Positions 44,991 to 53,506 of a stretch of 64,000 nt of DNA are shown in pieces (position 1 is the stretch's first letter; every line of letters starts with the position of its first letter). The notes under the pieces are model-generated. The model was not told the DNA's origin, did no database searches, and worked only from the letters and a program-made list of their open reading frames with translations. The DNA lies in assembly GCA_013178125.1 (NCBI GenBank), contig JABLXJ010000016.1, positions 1 through 64,000 on the forward strand, in the 5' to 3' direction. The translations under genes and the position numbers were made by a program. The DNA is from Bacillota bacterium. GTDB taxonomy: Bacteria > Bacillota > SHA-98 > Ch115 > JABLXJ01.

Positions 44991-46328
44991 CTATTTATTC
45001 TTTAATTTGTACCCAGCTTCTCTCACAATCCCGGATATTTCCCTTTCCATGGTGGCAAGGGCTTCATTTATGGACAATTGCTTGGTAAGAGCTTGATTCA
45101 GGCGTAACTCCAAGACCTCGAAGATTCTCGGGCCTTCAGGGATGCGAATAATTGGATCGATATATGAGGTACTTGCGGCCATTGCCTTCATGTAGCGGAA
45201 CTTTGGCTCGTTGCTTAGCTCAGACATAAACACGTCCTGTCGTACTGGAACCGCTCCGAACTGCGCATAAGCCATCTGAGCCTTCTTAGATACAGCCCAT
45301 TTAAGAAATTCGAGAGCTTGAGATTGTCTGGCTTTCGGGAGATTCTTGGGGATGCCCATGAGCCAAATCCCAGACGTCGTAGAGTGTCTCCCCTTGGAAG
45401 GTCGAGGGATTATCGTGTAACCAATTTTATAAGGCACAATCGACTTCTCAGGATCATCCATGTGGGGAAAAGCAGCAGCCACCAAAATGGTCTGCACGAC
45501 TTTACCCGAACCCATCAATGCAATTTGCTCAGCTTGACCGATATCACCTACATTGGGTGGTGCAAATTTCGCCAAGTTGAGGTATAGCTCAAGTGCTGAC
45601 TTGCCCGCCTCACTATTAATCGTCACTGTCCAATCGTTCGGCGCGTCTGCAAAGATGTCCCCATTAAAGCCTCTCAAGAAGGGGAACCAGTCATATGAGA
45701 TGGATATACCGCCCTTCTGGCCCCTGTTCACGTATCCATAGATACCTTTGCGAGGATCCTGAAGCTTTTGAGCTGCGGCGATAACATCCTCCCATGTGGT
45801 GGGGGCTGAAAAACCTCCGTTTTTGTAGAGATCGGTGCGGTAGTAAAATAGCTGAATGTTCCCATTGATAGGGACTCCATAGACGGGGGCATCCTTAACC
45901 GAATAATTTTTCTTCTTATCCCATCTTGTCGCCCATTGGTATTCAATAACCTGGGGATCGAGCTTAAAGCTAGGATCGATATCCGTAAGCGGACTTACAA
46001 GACCTCCGGCATAAAAAGTACTATACCAGCCTTCGTTAAGGTTGATAATGTCAAACTCGCTTGTCTTTGCGTTGACGGCTGTCAACTCTTTTTCCAGAAG
46101 GCCCGTGAAGGGAAATACATTAAGCTTTATTCTATTGCCTGTCTCTTGCTCATACAAATCAATTAGGCTCCTGAATCCCGGTAGCCATGGCGAATCCGCG
46201 ATCGCAATAGATATAGTTTTCTCTGCCGACGCAAGATCTAAAATAACAACCTCGCCGAACAGAATCACTATAGAAAGGCACATTATTAGGATAATATACT
46301 TTGGATTTCGCAAAATTGGGCCTTTCAT
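44991..46328 (-). CDS. Sugar ABC transporter substrate-binding protein (SBP4)
   Basis: 445 residues from ATG 46328 with GGAGGG 6 bases upstream (the frame extends to 46358). A signal peptide (about 8-34; YIILIMCLSIVILFGEVVIL) precedes a family 1 binding protein: ISIAIADSPWLPGFRSLIDLY, FDIINLNEGWYSTFYAGG, YGVPINGNIQLFYYRTD, DWTVTINSEAGKSALEL. The same landmarks, in the same order, occur in SBP2 (IHESPWLPAYKQL, GIPVTGNMQLFFY, DWTVTINSDGARESLEF), so they are recent enough paralogues to share ligand type. It feeds permeases 43133-44876. Confidence 0.92.
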   Translation of the reverse strand: MKGPILRNPKYIILIMCLSIVILFGEVVILDLASAEKTISIAIADSPWLPGFRSLIDLYEQETGNRIKLNVFPFTGLLEKELTAVNAKTSEFDIINLNEGWYSTFYAGGLVSPLTDIDPSFKLDPQVIEYQWATRWDKKKNYSVKDAPVYGVPINGNIQLFYYRTDLYKNGGFSAPTTWEDVIAAAQKLQDPRKGIYGYVNRGQKGGISISYDWFPFLRGFNGDIFADAPNDWTVTINSEAGKSALELYLNLAKFAPPNVGDIGQAEQIALMGSGKVVQTILVAAAFPHMDDPEKSIVPYKIGYTIIPRPSKGRHSTTSGIWLMGIPKNLPKARQSQALEFLKWAVSKKAQMAYAQFGAVPVRQDVFMSELSNEPKFRYMKAMAASTSYIDPIIRIPEGPRIFEVLELRLNQALTKQLSINEALATMEREISGIVREAGYKLKNK

Positions 46329-46468
46329 AAAAATCCCTCCGTAAATCATTTTCCGCATTTAATTTTACTTTCCAGGGTAGAACCTAATACCGCCGGCGCT
46401 CCAGAGGACAGAAATTGCCGACCATCAAGAATAGTTATTGAGCTTATACCAACATCCAGTCTCGCACT

Positions 46469-47740
46469 TCATTTGTATATAGGCATCCCCCCATTATCCC
46501 CTTTATGTTTTAATACCGCCATCCCCTGCGAAATATCGAATAGGCTCGCTACAGTGAGATGCATTGCCCCTTTGAGAACAGCATCCACATCCCTGTGAGA
46601 AGCATAATTAATAACAAGGCTTCTCCTGAGAATCGGCGGGGTATTATCGCAAATCAGGTTGGATAAAAGCTGAGCCAAGTTGGGAGGAATGCTGGCCAGC
46701 ACACCTCCCATGATGACTGTCTGAATTTCGAAAAGCGTAATCAAGTTTGCAACGCCGGTAGCCAGGTATTTGAAACCCTCTTCCACGACCCGGTGGGCAA
46801 TTTCATCGCCCGCCTCATATTTTGAAAAAATAATATCGGCCGAGATGTCCGTATCCCCGTTCTCTGGGGAGTTTAGTTCACGAAATCGCCGAACCAAAGC
46901 CGGTTCAGAACAGTATTGTTCGAGACAGCCGCGCTTTCCACAATGACATTGGCGGCCTCCGGGTTCCATCACCATATGTCCAATGACTCCAGCATTTCCA
47001 AATGGTCCAGTGTAGCTTTTCCCACCGAGCAACAGCCCCGCGCCGACCCCACGGCTCACATCAACATAAGCGAGATTTTCACCCAACGGCTGAAAATCAG
47101 CATTTATCTGTCCTAAGAGCGCAAGGTTAATCCAGCTATCAAGGTAAACAGGTAAGCCAAATCGCTGCTCAAAATAACTCCGCAATGGTACATCTCGCCA
47201 ATCCGCTAAACGAGGAGAAAATAACGCAACGCCCTGCCCTTTGCTTAAGTAGCCACTTACGCCTATACCTATACCAAGGTATCGATTTCCCGGTATACCA
47301 AGTTGGGTCATGATCTCGTAGATTTGCTCAGCAATATCCAGCAAAGCTTGTTGAATACTCTTTGATGAGGATATCATATATTCAGAGTGCGATAGCACAT
47401 TTCCCTCTAAATCCACGACTCCAACGCGACACCTCGGGATCTCCAGCTCAATGGAAATAGTATAGAATGCCGAATTACAAAATGCATATAGAGTCGGACG
47501 TCTCCCCCCATTTGACTCTCCTAACCCCTCAGCGTAGATGAACCCATCCTTTCGCAGCACTTCAACGTACTGATCAACGGTTGGTTTACTAAGGCCTGTA
47601 AATTGAACAATGCGGGCGACAGAAACTGGCCCATATTTTCTGACCGCCTGGATCACACGTACTTTATTAGGATTAGCTAAAGATTTATGAGGCAATTGGA
47701 TCTTTGAAGAATTGCCTCCCGGCACATGCCTCGTTTTCAT
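46469..47740 (-). CDS. ROK-family transcriptional repressor (ROK2)
   Basis: 423 residues. A basic N-terminus, then a winged helix (VIQAVRKYGPVSVARIVQFT, SKPTVDQYVEVLRKDG) and a ROK domain (FYTISIELEIPRCRVGVVDL, GIGIGVSGYL, VDVSRGVGAGLLLGGKSY, zinc motif CHCGKRGCLEQY). It resembles ROK1 in layout and in the ELEIPR segment that replaces the kinase phosphate loop. It follows the sulfatase gene by 10 bp and probably controls the sulfatase - SBP4 - permease genes. Confidence 0.92.
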   Translation of the reverse strand: MKTRHVPGGNSSKIQLPHKSLANPNKVRVIQAVRKYGPVSVARIVQFTGLSKPTVDQYVEVLRKDGFIYAEGLGESNGGRRPTLYAFCNSAFYTISIELEIPRCRVGVVDLEGNVLSHSEYMISSSKSIQQALLDIAEQIYEIMTQLGIPGNRYLGIGIGVSGYLSKGQGVALFSPRLADWRDVPLRSYFEQRFGLPVYLDSWINLALLGQINADFQPLGENLAYVDVSRGVGAGLLLGGKSYTGPFGNAGVIGHMVMEPGGRQCHCGKRGCLEQYCSEPALVRRFRELNSPENGDTDISADIIFSKYEAGDEIAHRVVEEGFKYLATGVANLITLFEIQTVIMGGVLASIPPNLAQLLSNLICDNTPPILRRSLVINYASHRDVDAVLKGAMHLTVASLFDISQGMAVLKHKGDNGGMPIYK

Positions 47741-47750
47741 AGTCTACTCC

Positions 47751-49211
47751 TTATCGTTCGGAAATACCAAGTCTAACCAATTGTTCTCTAGGTGCGCCGA
47801 TTGAGGCGATGAAATCTTTTAAGCCGTTAACAAGCCTTCGCACGACACCGGGTTCTTCGTCTATCAGGTTTCTTTGTTGTTGGTAATCATCTTTCACATT
47901 ATACAAGGCACTCCTGGAATGCCCGCGGGGGACTTCGCAGGGGTACCGACCATTTTCGTATGGCCCGATAACCTTTTCTACATGGAATTTGGGAGGCCGC
48001 GGTGAGTACCAATACAACGGATTATTGGCTTCAGTAGGCGGCCAAAGAAAGAGAGTCCATTCTCCATCCGTAATATTTATTGCCTCACCATAACGACCAT
48101 AGCAAGCATATTCACGAATAGTTGTGCTTTCGCCGGAATTCAAAACGTAAGGCAGCAAGCTCTTCCCGTGAATATTATCCGGGATAGGAATATGTAAAGC
48201 TTCAAGGACAGTCGGGAATACATCAACGATTTGCACTAGCTTAGAGATGCGTTTGCCCGGCGTCTCCAGTTTGGGGTGATAAACCATCAGAGGGATATGG
48301 GCAATCTCTTGATACAAGTTAGAGTCGGCCATCGCACTCCAAGGTTTACCCATCAGCCCGTGCTCGCCAAACATATGCCCGTGATCGGTGCATATAACAA
48401 TCATTGTATCCTCCATCAGTCCCAGCTGCTCGACCTTGTCGAGAAAAAAACCCAGCCAGCGATCGGTCATCGTTACCTCACCGGCGTACAATGCTCTTAC
48501 CTGGTTTAGCTCTTCGGGGGAAAGATCGCAGTAACCGTAATTCGGCCATATAACCTGGTCCCCCTTATAGCCGGGGTTGTACATCTGATTATACGGGAAT
48601 GGCGGATCGAAAGGCTCATGTGGATCGAAGCAATCGATCATAAGGAAGAAATCCTTATGATTGCGATTACGCTCAACCCAGTCAATGGCCGTCTGGAAAA
48701 CCAGGGGGGCGAAATAATCCCGCTCAGTCTTCCGGAAGGCTATATTCCTGGCGTACCGCTCGAAACCACCCTGTTTTATATGTTTCGCGAGTTTTTCCTT
48801 CGCCGCAGGATATTCAATCTTAATATCTGGATCGGTGATCCAAAAGTCGTTTTCCTGGCCACGGATGAATTCGAAGCCAGTAAAGGCGAAATGATAGTTC
48901 CCGGAGCCCCTTTCCCACAGATGAAAATGGTCGGTAATCAACATGGAGGGGATGTCCGCCGTTTGTAAGATGGAAGCTATATCTGCGTCATTATCTTCCA
49001 GGGGGCCCCAGCCCCGCCAGGGGAACTCGTACCTCCCAGTGAAAAGCTCGCGTCGCGCCGGCATGCACGGATATGATCCTACATATGCGTTATCGAAAAC
49101 GACAGAGCGCGCAGCGAATCTATCGAGGTTTGGAGTCTGAATCCACTTATTCCCGTAGAATCCCAAATGATCTCGTCGCAACGTATCTATCAATACTACA
49201 ATCGCCTTCAT
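47751..49211 (-). CDS. Sulfatase with canonical formylglycine Cys
   Basis: About 486 residues. The ATG at 49211 (MKAIVVLIDTLRRDHLGFYG) matches the starts of the two related proteins; the frame opens at 49226. The signature is C-M-P-A-R (Cys codon 49065-49067), the form that anSME converts to formylglycine. Metal motifs: LIDTLRRDH and CTDHGHMFGEHG; also MIDCFDPHEPFDPPFPY, shared with the two Thr-type relatives. No signal peptide, so it works in the cytoplasm on an imported sulfated sugar or oligosaccharide. It is the first gene of the minus-strand half, ahead of ROK2 and the SBP4 importer. Confidence 0.9.
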   Translation of the reverse strand: MKAIVVLIDTLRRDHLGFYGNKWIQTPNLDRFAARSVVFDNAYVGSYPCMPARRELFTGRYEFPWRGWGPLEDNDADIASILQTADIPSMLITDHFHLWERGSGNYHFAFTGFEFIRGQENDFWITDPDIKIEYPAAKEKLAKHIKQGGFERYARNIAFRKTERDYFAPLVFQTAIDWVERNRNHKDFFLMIDCFDPHEPFDPPFPYNQMYNPGYKGDQVIWPNYGYCDLSPEELNQVRALYAGEVTMTDRWLGFFLDKVEQLGLMEDTMIVICTDHGHMFGEHGLMGKPWSAMADSNLYQEIAHIPLMVYHPKLETPGKRISKLVQIVDVFPTVLEALHIPIPDNIHGKSLLPYVLNSGESTTIREYACYGRYGEAINITDGEWTLFLWPPTEANNPLYWYSPRPPKFHVEKVIGPYENGRYPCEVPRGHSRSALYNVKDDYQQQRNLIDEEPGVVRRLVNGLKDFIASIGAPREQLVRLGISER

Positions 49212-49230
49212 CCAGCCATTACCCATCCTT

Positions 49231-49254
49231 TCAAGTTAACTGAAGTCAAGTTAA
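49231..49254. promoter_or_regulatory. Direct repeat upstream of sulfatase gene
   Basis: TCAAGTTAA is repeated at 49231-49239 and 49246-49254 (15-bp spacing), just upstream of the sulfatase start. A second pair, ACTAAT about 26 bp apart, lies near 49277-49308. Either could be a ROK or other repressor site. The rest of the 49255-49595 gap is AT-rich and holds no gene that I can support. Confidence 0.3.
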
Positions 49255-49595
49255 TTGAGGGGAACATATTCTAAGAACTAATTTATAAATGCTTTTACTA
49301 ATCGTTTGTTATAAGTATTCGACATTGACATCGCAAATCCTGCTCGGTACCCCCTATCCTCAATAACTTTCGATACCGAACCTGACAAACAGACGAATAT
49401 ATATTATTCAGAGAAGGAATTCGGGTCTCGACGCCGAATATAAAATGGCACACAGGTTGATCTAGGAGATCTCTATAAAAAGTAACCCTATATAAAGAAT
49501 TTGCCGAAGAAGGCACACCGCAGCGCGACAGGATGCGCTACGCAAGCGTAGGGAAGTAGGAAAGGGAAGTAGAAAGGTAAAGTAAGGAAGGTCAC

Positions 49596-49624
49596 GAAGA
49601 TCTTCACTAAAGCCGTGTAGGCTT
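49596..49624 (+). promoter_or_regulatory. Palindrome and hairpin in cbiM leader
   Basis: GAAGATCTTC (49596-49605) is a perfect 10-bp palindrome, and AAGCC-GTGTA-GGCTT (49610-49624) is a 5-bp hairpin, about 100 bp before cbiM. CTACG-CAAG-CGTAG (near 49537-49550) is another. These may be a metal-repressor site or leader RNA structure. I see no cobalamin-riboswitch core and no E. coli-type NikR half-sites. Confidence 0.35.
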
Positions 49625-49726
49625 AAGTAAGCTCGTCGTGGCCTTTTTGCGTTGTTTCTGTTGTTTCTAAGGAAAAGCCTATTTCAAGGAAAGGCCGCGG
49701 CTACGCTATGTATTGGAGGGTCGGCA

Positions 49727-49819
49727 ATGCACATCCCTGATGGTTTTCTTGATACGAAAGTCTGGTTAAGCACTGCACTCCTGAGTGCAGGAGCGGTGGC
49801 CTACAGCATCAAAAGATTT
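49727..49819 (+). pseudogene. cbiM: cbiM N-terminal fragment, cut by insertion sequence
   Basis: Codons 1-31 of the ECF metal-binding membrane subunit CbiM/NikM/LarM: MHIPDGFLDTKVWLST then GAVAYSIKRF. The first residues Met-His are the nickel/cobalt ligands in NikM structures. TTGGAGGGTCGGCA gives a ribosome-binding site. The frame is broken at 49820 by the IS. Joining it to 51540 restores the frame exactly, so this is one gene split recently. Confidence 0.92.
49812..49819 (+). repeat. Target-site duplication, left copy
   Basis: AAAGATTT at 49812-49819 recurs at 51532-51539 immediately outside the other end of the IS. This is an 8-bp target duplication, if the terminal repeats are taken to begin with CTTAGC. 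Confidence 0.85.
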
Positions 49820-51531
49820 CTTAGCACGCATAAGGTCTGGGATGACCGGTCATTAAGCGGCCGCTTGACGGGCCCAGTAGCTATCCCACTCAGCGTTATG
49901 CCAAAGAGTAGTCAAAGCACAAAGGGTGTCTGAACCTTCTAGGACCAACTCATCCCAGCCCCCTTCTGGCGCCTCGCTACCAAAATGTCATTTGCTTTCT
50001 CTACAACGCCATTTCCGTTATATTCGCGGTTTATCCTGCGTGTATTATAGTCCTTTATGGCTGGCTTCCTCGCCTCAAGATACGAGAGCAACTCCTCAAA
50101 CCGCTCCGGATTCCGCGGCTCGGGCAGTAGAGTACGCAGTCTGTCTATCGACTCGTCCACTTTCCCATTCCAGAGTAGCGGTTGGATCTCGTCCATGATT
50201 GCGTTCCTGTGCTTCTTGCGGTTGCATACCATGCTGAGAAGCTCCCCAACCTTCTTCCGTAGATGGTACCAATCCAAGACAAGCCTAACCTCATCTCCCA
50301 AACCCACCAGCTCCCCATAAAGCCCTTCTCGTATCCATCGAGCGCCATCCCCAACGAGGGTGATCTTTGTGGGTTTAAGTGCTATCACCCATGCTCTCAC
50401 AATCCGTGTTACTTCATCTCTGGCCCCGCTGAAATACCGACCTCTATCCCCCATCCGTAAAACTACTATGGTCTCTTCCGGACGCTTACATGAACCCCTA
50501 CCATGGATGACAATCCCGTCCGCGAAGATTACCACCTCTCCTTCTTGGGGTTTAGGCCCTAAATTAGCTAATAGAAAGGGGTCTAATTCTTTAGTTGAGT
50601 GCCAACTTCCCCTCACGTATTCTAAAATCCTATCCCAGTCCCTCTTTGGTAAACCAAATGGAACCTCTTCTATCTCAGGCCGCTCAAGCGTGCGATTCAC
50701 CGCTTCTTGAACATCCTCCGGCCAGACCTTCCTCCGCGATGGAGACATATCCTTCAACTGCTGGAAAGCCGCTTCCGGTTTTACATCAGGGGTATTCTCC
50801 ATAACCTTGGCTCTTTCCGCCTCCTGTTGTCTTACAATAGACCCATGTTGATTTACCAAATTCTCCACCTCCCGAGCACACAAGACATCGGGGTCGTGAG
50901 AGATCTGTCCCAAAAGGCGCGCAGCCCCCTCATATGACGAGAAAAGCGAAAACAGACAAGCCATCTCTTGGAGCCCCCTGGTGATGACTATCCCATTGTG
51001 TTCAGGGAGAAGAGCATTCATGGGGATGAAATGCTCACCGCAAGTCTTACACTCCAATACCTGACGTTCCACATTGACCACACCGAACCTGGTAGCGACT
51101 TTTAAGGATGTGTACCCGTCGCGAACAACCTGACACTCAGGGCTCCGATGGGATAGATTCTCACATACCTGCGCGTCAATCAACTTCAGATGCTGAACAA
51201 AGAGCGCACGTTGTATCTGATTTGCAATCTCTATAACAGCCTGCTCTGCATTATCCATAAAACCTGCTCCAGATGAGCCTGAATTAGGTAAAAACATAGG
51301 TAGGGCTGGTGCCTCGAAGTTCAACCTATATTCTTGCTGTTGCGTGCTGGGGTGGGTGAAGCGTATAATTATAGCGTAGCTAGCCGTCATCATGCTGTGC
51401 CTCCATTATTGGTTTTTGCTTACCTTAATGGTAGCACAGGGCTAGCTACTTTGTTTAGCGGCAAATGTTGGATACTCACCGCCTAACTAACAACCTCACC
51501 GCTACCTATCCCAAGGGTTATGCGTGCTAAG
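49820..51531 (-). mobile_element. Insertion sequence, 1712 bp, inside cbiM (ISKra4/ISLre2-like, family tentative)
   Basis: The terminal inverted repeats are perfect for 14 bp (CTTAGCACGCATAA at 49820-49833 and its complement at 51518-51531). They stay similar for about 20 more (GGTCTGGGATGACCGGT against CCCTTGGGATAGGTAGCGGT). An 8-bp target duplication flanks the element. One transposase gene fills it on the minus strand. The insertion splits cbiM after codon 31. Confidence 0.95.
49853..51393 (-). CDS. Transposase, frameshifted near its C-terminus
   Basis: The main frame (51393 to 49939, 484 residues) starts with GGAGG 6 bases before ATG. A zinc-ribbon-like CKTCGEHF (about 116-123) is followed by a DDE-type catalytic region. 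Likely acidic residues are FADGIVIHGRG, LVGDGARWIREGLYG with VLDWYHLRKK, and NGVVEKANDILVARRQKG. The frame ends abruptly after GAGMSWS. A shift of one base (rereading one C, i.e. -1) continues with LEGSDTLCALTTLWHNAEWD and SYWARQAAA, the expected tail, stopping at 49853, 33 bp from the element's end. No slippery heptamer is seen, so a 1-base deletion is likely. The copy may be impaired. Confidence 0.85.
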
Positions 51532-51539
51532 AAAGATTT
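51532..51539 (+). repeat. Target-site duplication, right copy
   Basis: AAAGATTT, identical to 49812-49819, directly after the right terminal repeat. Confidence 0.85.
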
Positions 51540-52151
51540 AATAAGATGGGTGAGAAAACTGATGGCGGAAAGCCTGAATCCCCGGCGGAGTTAGAGTCTT
51601 CCGCCCCCTTGATGGGAGTTATGGGAGCCTTTATCTTCGCCGCCCAGATGTTGAATTTCCCCGTGGCGGGCGGGACGTCCGGACATTTGATAGGTGGGGT
51701 CCTTGCGGCTACGCTCCTGGGGCCTTACAGGGCGACGCTGGTTATGACTGCGATTTTGATCGTGCAATGTCTCCTGTTTCAGGACGGAGGCCTTACCGCG
51801 CTGGGAGCCAATGTATTAAATATGGGAGTCATAGCGACAATGATAGGATATGCGGTATTCGTTGCCGTTCGTAAAGCCTTCGGCGGCGGGGTGCGAGGGG
51901 TATCCCGCGGCGCGTTCGTAGCATCATGGTTTTCCGTCGTCCTGGCTGCAGCGGCGGCATCGCTGGAGCTTGCGCTTTCGGGGACGGCGCCGTTAGGCGT
52001 CGTCTTGCCTGCCATGGTCGGATGGCATATGCTCATCGGAATCGGCGAAGGCCTGATCACTGCGGGCGTGGTTGCATACCTGGCTCATGTAAGGCCGGAT
52101 CTTATCGAAGGGCTCGGTCCCGGTAAGATATCGCTCGAGGCCAGGCCATAG
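51540..52151 (+). pseudogene. cbiM: cbiM C-terminal fragment after the insertion
   Basis: 203 codons that continue the 31-codon fragment in frame: [14 protein letters not shown], then the CbiM core [57 protein letters not shown] and a last helix ending HVRPDLIE. The His of SGHLIGG is the third nickel ligand in NikM. About five membrane helices remain. ATG 51546 could start translation, but it lacks a good ribosome-binding site, and the product would lack the Met-His metal site and first helix. Intact cbiM would be 234 residues. Confidence 0.9.
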
Positions 52152-52195
52152 TCGAGGATTACGAGGATTACTATGATGCGAGGTGCTGAGAAACC

Positions 52196-52513
52196 ATGAA
52201 AAAGGAATACCTTGTGGGCCTCCTGGTGGCCCTATTCCTTGCCGTTATCGTCTCCCCGTTCGCCTCCCCCTCGCCCGATGGCCTGGAGCGAGTAGCGGAG
52301 GATCATGGATTTATCCAGAAGGCCGAGGGGGAGCCGGTGATCAGTTCTCCTATTCCGGATTACGCCCTCCCGGGAATAAAAAATGGCGTGATCGCCACAT
52401 CGGTGGCAGGATTCACAGGCACGGTCGTGGTCTTCGGCCTGATCTATTTCTTGTTCGGGCAGCTGATGAAGCCCAGGATGAGCCGCAGCCGCGGCCACGG
52501 GTCGATGCGTTAG
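52196..52513 (+). CDS. cbiN: ECF metal transporter subunit CbiN (PDGLE protein)
   Basis: 105 residues with two membrane helices (about 5-22 and 70-90) and the family motif SPDGLERVAEDHGF (about 26-40). CbiN/NikN is the small subunit that helps load cobalt or nickel into CbiM. GGTGCTGAG precedes the ATG. It lies 44 bp after cbiM and 3 bp before cbiQ. Confidence 0.93.
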   Translation: MKKEYLVGLLVALFLAVIVSPFASPSPDGLERVAEDHGFIQKAEGEPVISSPIPDYALPGIKNGVIATSVAGFTGTVVVFGLIYFLFGQLMKPRMSRSRGHGSMR

Positions 52514-52516
52514 GCC

Positions 52517-53506
52517 ATGGGCCACGAAGAATGCGTCAACCAGATCAACCAAACCTGCCGGTCCGATAGCGGCTGCGAGCCCGATACTGGCCGGCCTGAA
52601 CCTGCAGGAGGCGCAGCGTACGAGACCGTGATCCATGCCATTGATCCGCGGGCAAAGCTCCTTTGCGCGGCGGCATTCGTTATACTTGTAGTGACAATGC
52701 CCCCGGTAGCGCCGTGGAAATTTGCATTCTTCCTGATCCCGCTCGGCGTGGCGTCCCTCTCTGCGAGAATTCCGCCGGGCCGCCTCCTGCGACGCTCCCT
52801 TGTCGTATTGCCATTTGCAGCGATGGTAGCGTGCTCGACCTGGCTGGGAGCCCTCATGCACGCTGATCCCTCTTTTACACCCGCGGGCGCGGGCAAGGCG
52901 GCGTCGCTCGGCAAATCCCTGGCCGCGTCCCTGGCGGCATCCCTGGGTAATTCCGGATTCAAGGCGTGGCTCTCCTCACTTGGAGTGATCATCCTCACCT
53001 CCACGACGGAGTTCGCCGATCTCACAAAGGGGATGGAGCATCTCAGAGTGCCAAAGGTCATAGCTGTCACGCTCCTATTCCTTTATCGCTATATGTCTGT
53101 GCTGGGAGAGGAAATCCGGCGCATGAAACTCTCATATGATATGAGAGCCTCTGGTATGAGATTCTCGCATGAGGTTGGAGTGAAAACTTCATGGCGAACC
53201 TCGTGTCGATTGAAGACTTCACGAACCGGAGAGGCTACAAGGGCTATAAAGGCTACAAGGACTACAGGGGCGATAGGGGGCGGTTCGCTTTGGCGCTTCA
53301 AAATGACGGGCTACCTCATCGGGAGCCTCTTTCTCCGCACATGGGAGCGGGCCGAAAGGATATCCCGGGCGATGAACTCCAGGGGCTTCACTGGAGAGAT
53401 GCCGGGTTTTAAGAAGTTCTCTATGAACGCAAAGGACTGGTTATGCCTAGCCTTGTTTCTCATCCTCATTCTCGCAATTAGATTTATGGTGGTCGACGTT
53501 TTATGA
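52517..53506 (+). CDS. cbiQ: ECF transporter T component CbiQ
   Basis: 329 residues, longer than usual (about 225-270). Membrane helices surround the two ATPase-coupling motifs, near LSYDMRASGMR (about 208-218) and ISRAMNSRGFTGE (about 285-297). Low-complexity additions explain the extra length. One is an Ala/Ser/Leu/Gly stretch (about 52865-52950). The other is a basic Thr/Arg/Lys/Gly run (about 53170-53290) coded by GGCTATAAAGGCTACAAGG-like repeats just after the first coupling motif. It joins CbiM/N to CbiO and overlaps cbiO by 4 bp. Confidence 0.92.
   Translation: MGHEECVNQINQTCRSDSGCEPDTGRPEPAGGAAYETVIHAIDPRAKLLCAAAFVILVVTMPPVAPWKFAFFLIPLGVASLSARIPPGRLLRRSLVVLPFAAMVACSTWLGALMHADPSFTPAGAGKAASLGKSLAASLAASLGNSGFKAWLSSLGVIILTSTTEFADLTKGMEHLRVPKVIAVTLLFLYRYMSVLGEEIRRMKLSYDMRASGMRFSHEVGVKTSWRTSCRLKTSRTGEATRAIKATRTTGAIGGGSLWRFKMTGYLIGSLFLRTWERAERISRAMNSRGFTGEMPGFKKFSMNAKDWLCLALFLILILAIRFMVVDVL

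Noticed and set aside
49255-49726. Cobalamin or NiCo riboswitch upstream of cbiM
   Set aside because: Hairpins are present, but I could not find the conserved cobalamin-box or NiCo core sequences.
51546-52151. Intact shorter CbiM-like gene starting at ATG 51546
   Set aside because: No good ribosome-binding site, and the conserved MHIPDGF metal-binding start lies on the other side of the IS; it is better read as the cut-off rest of cbiM.
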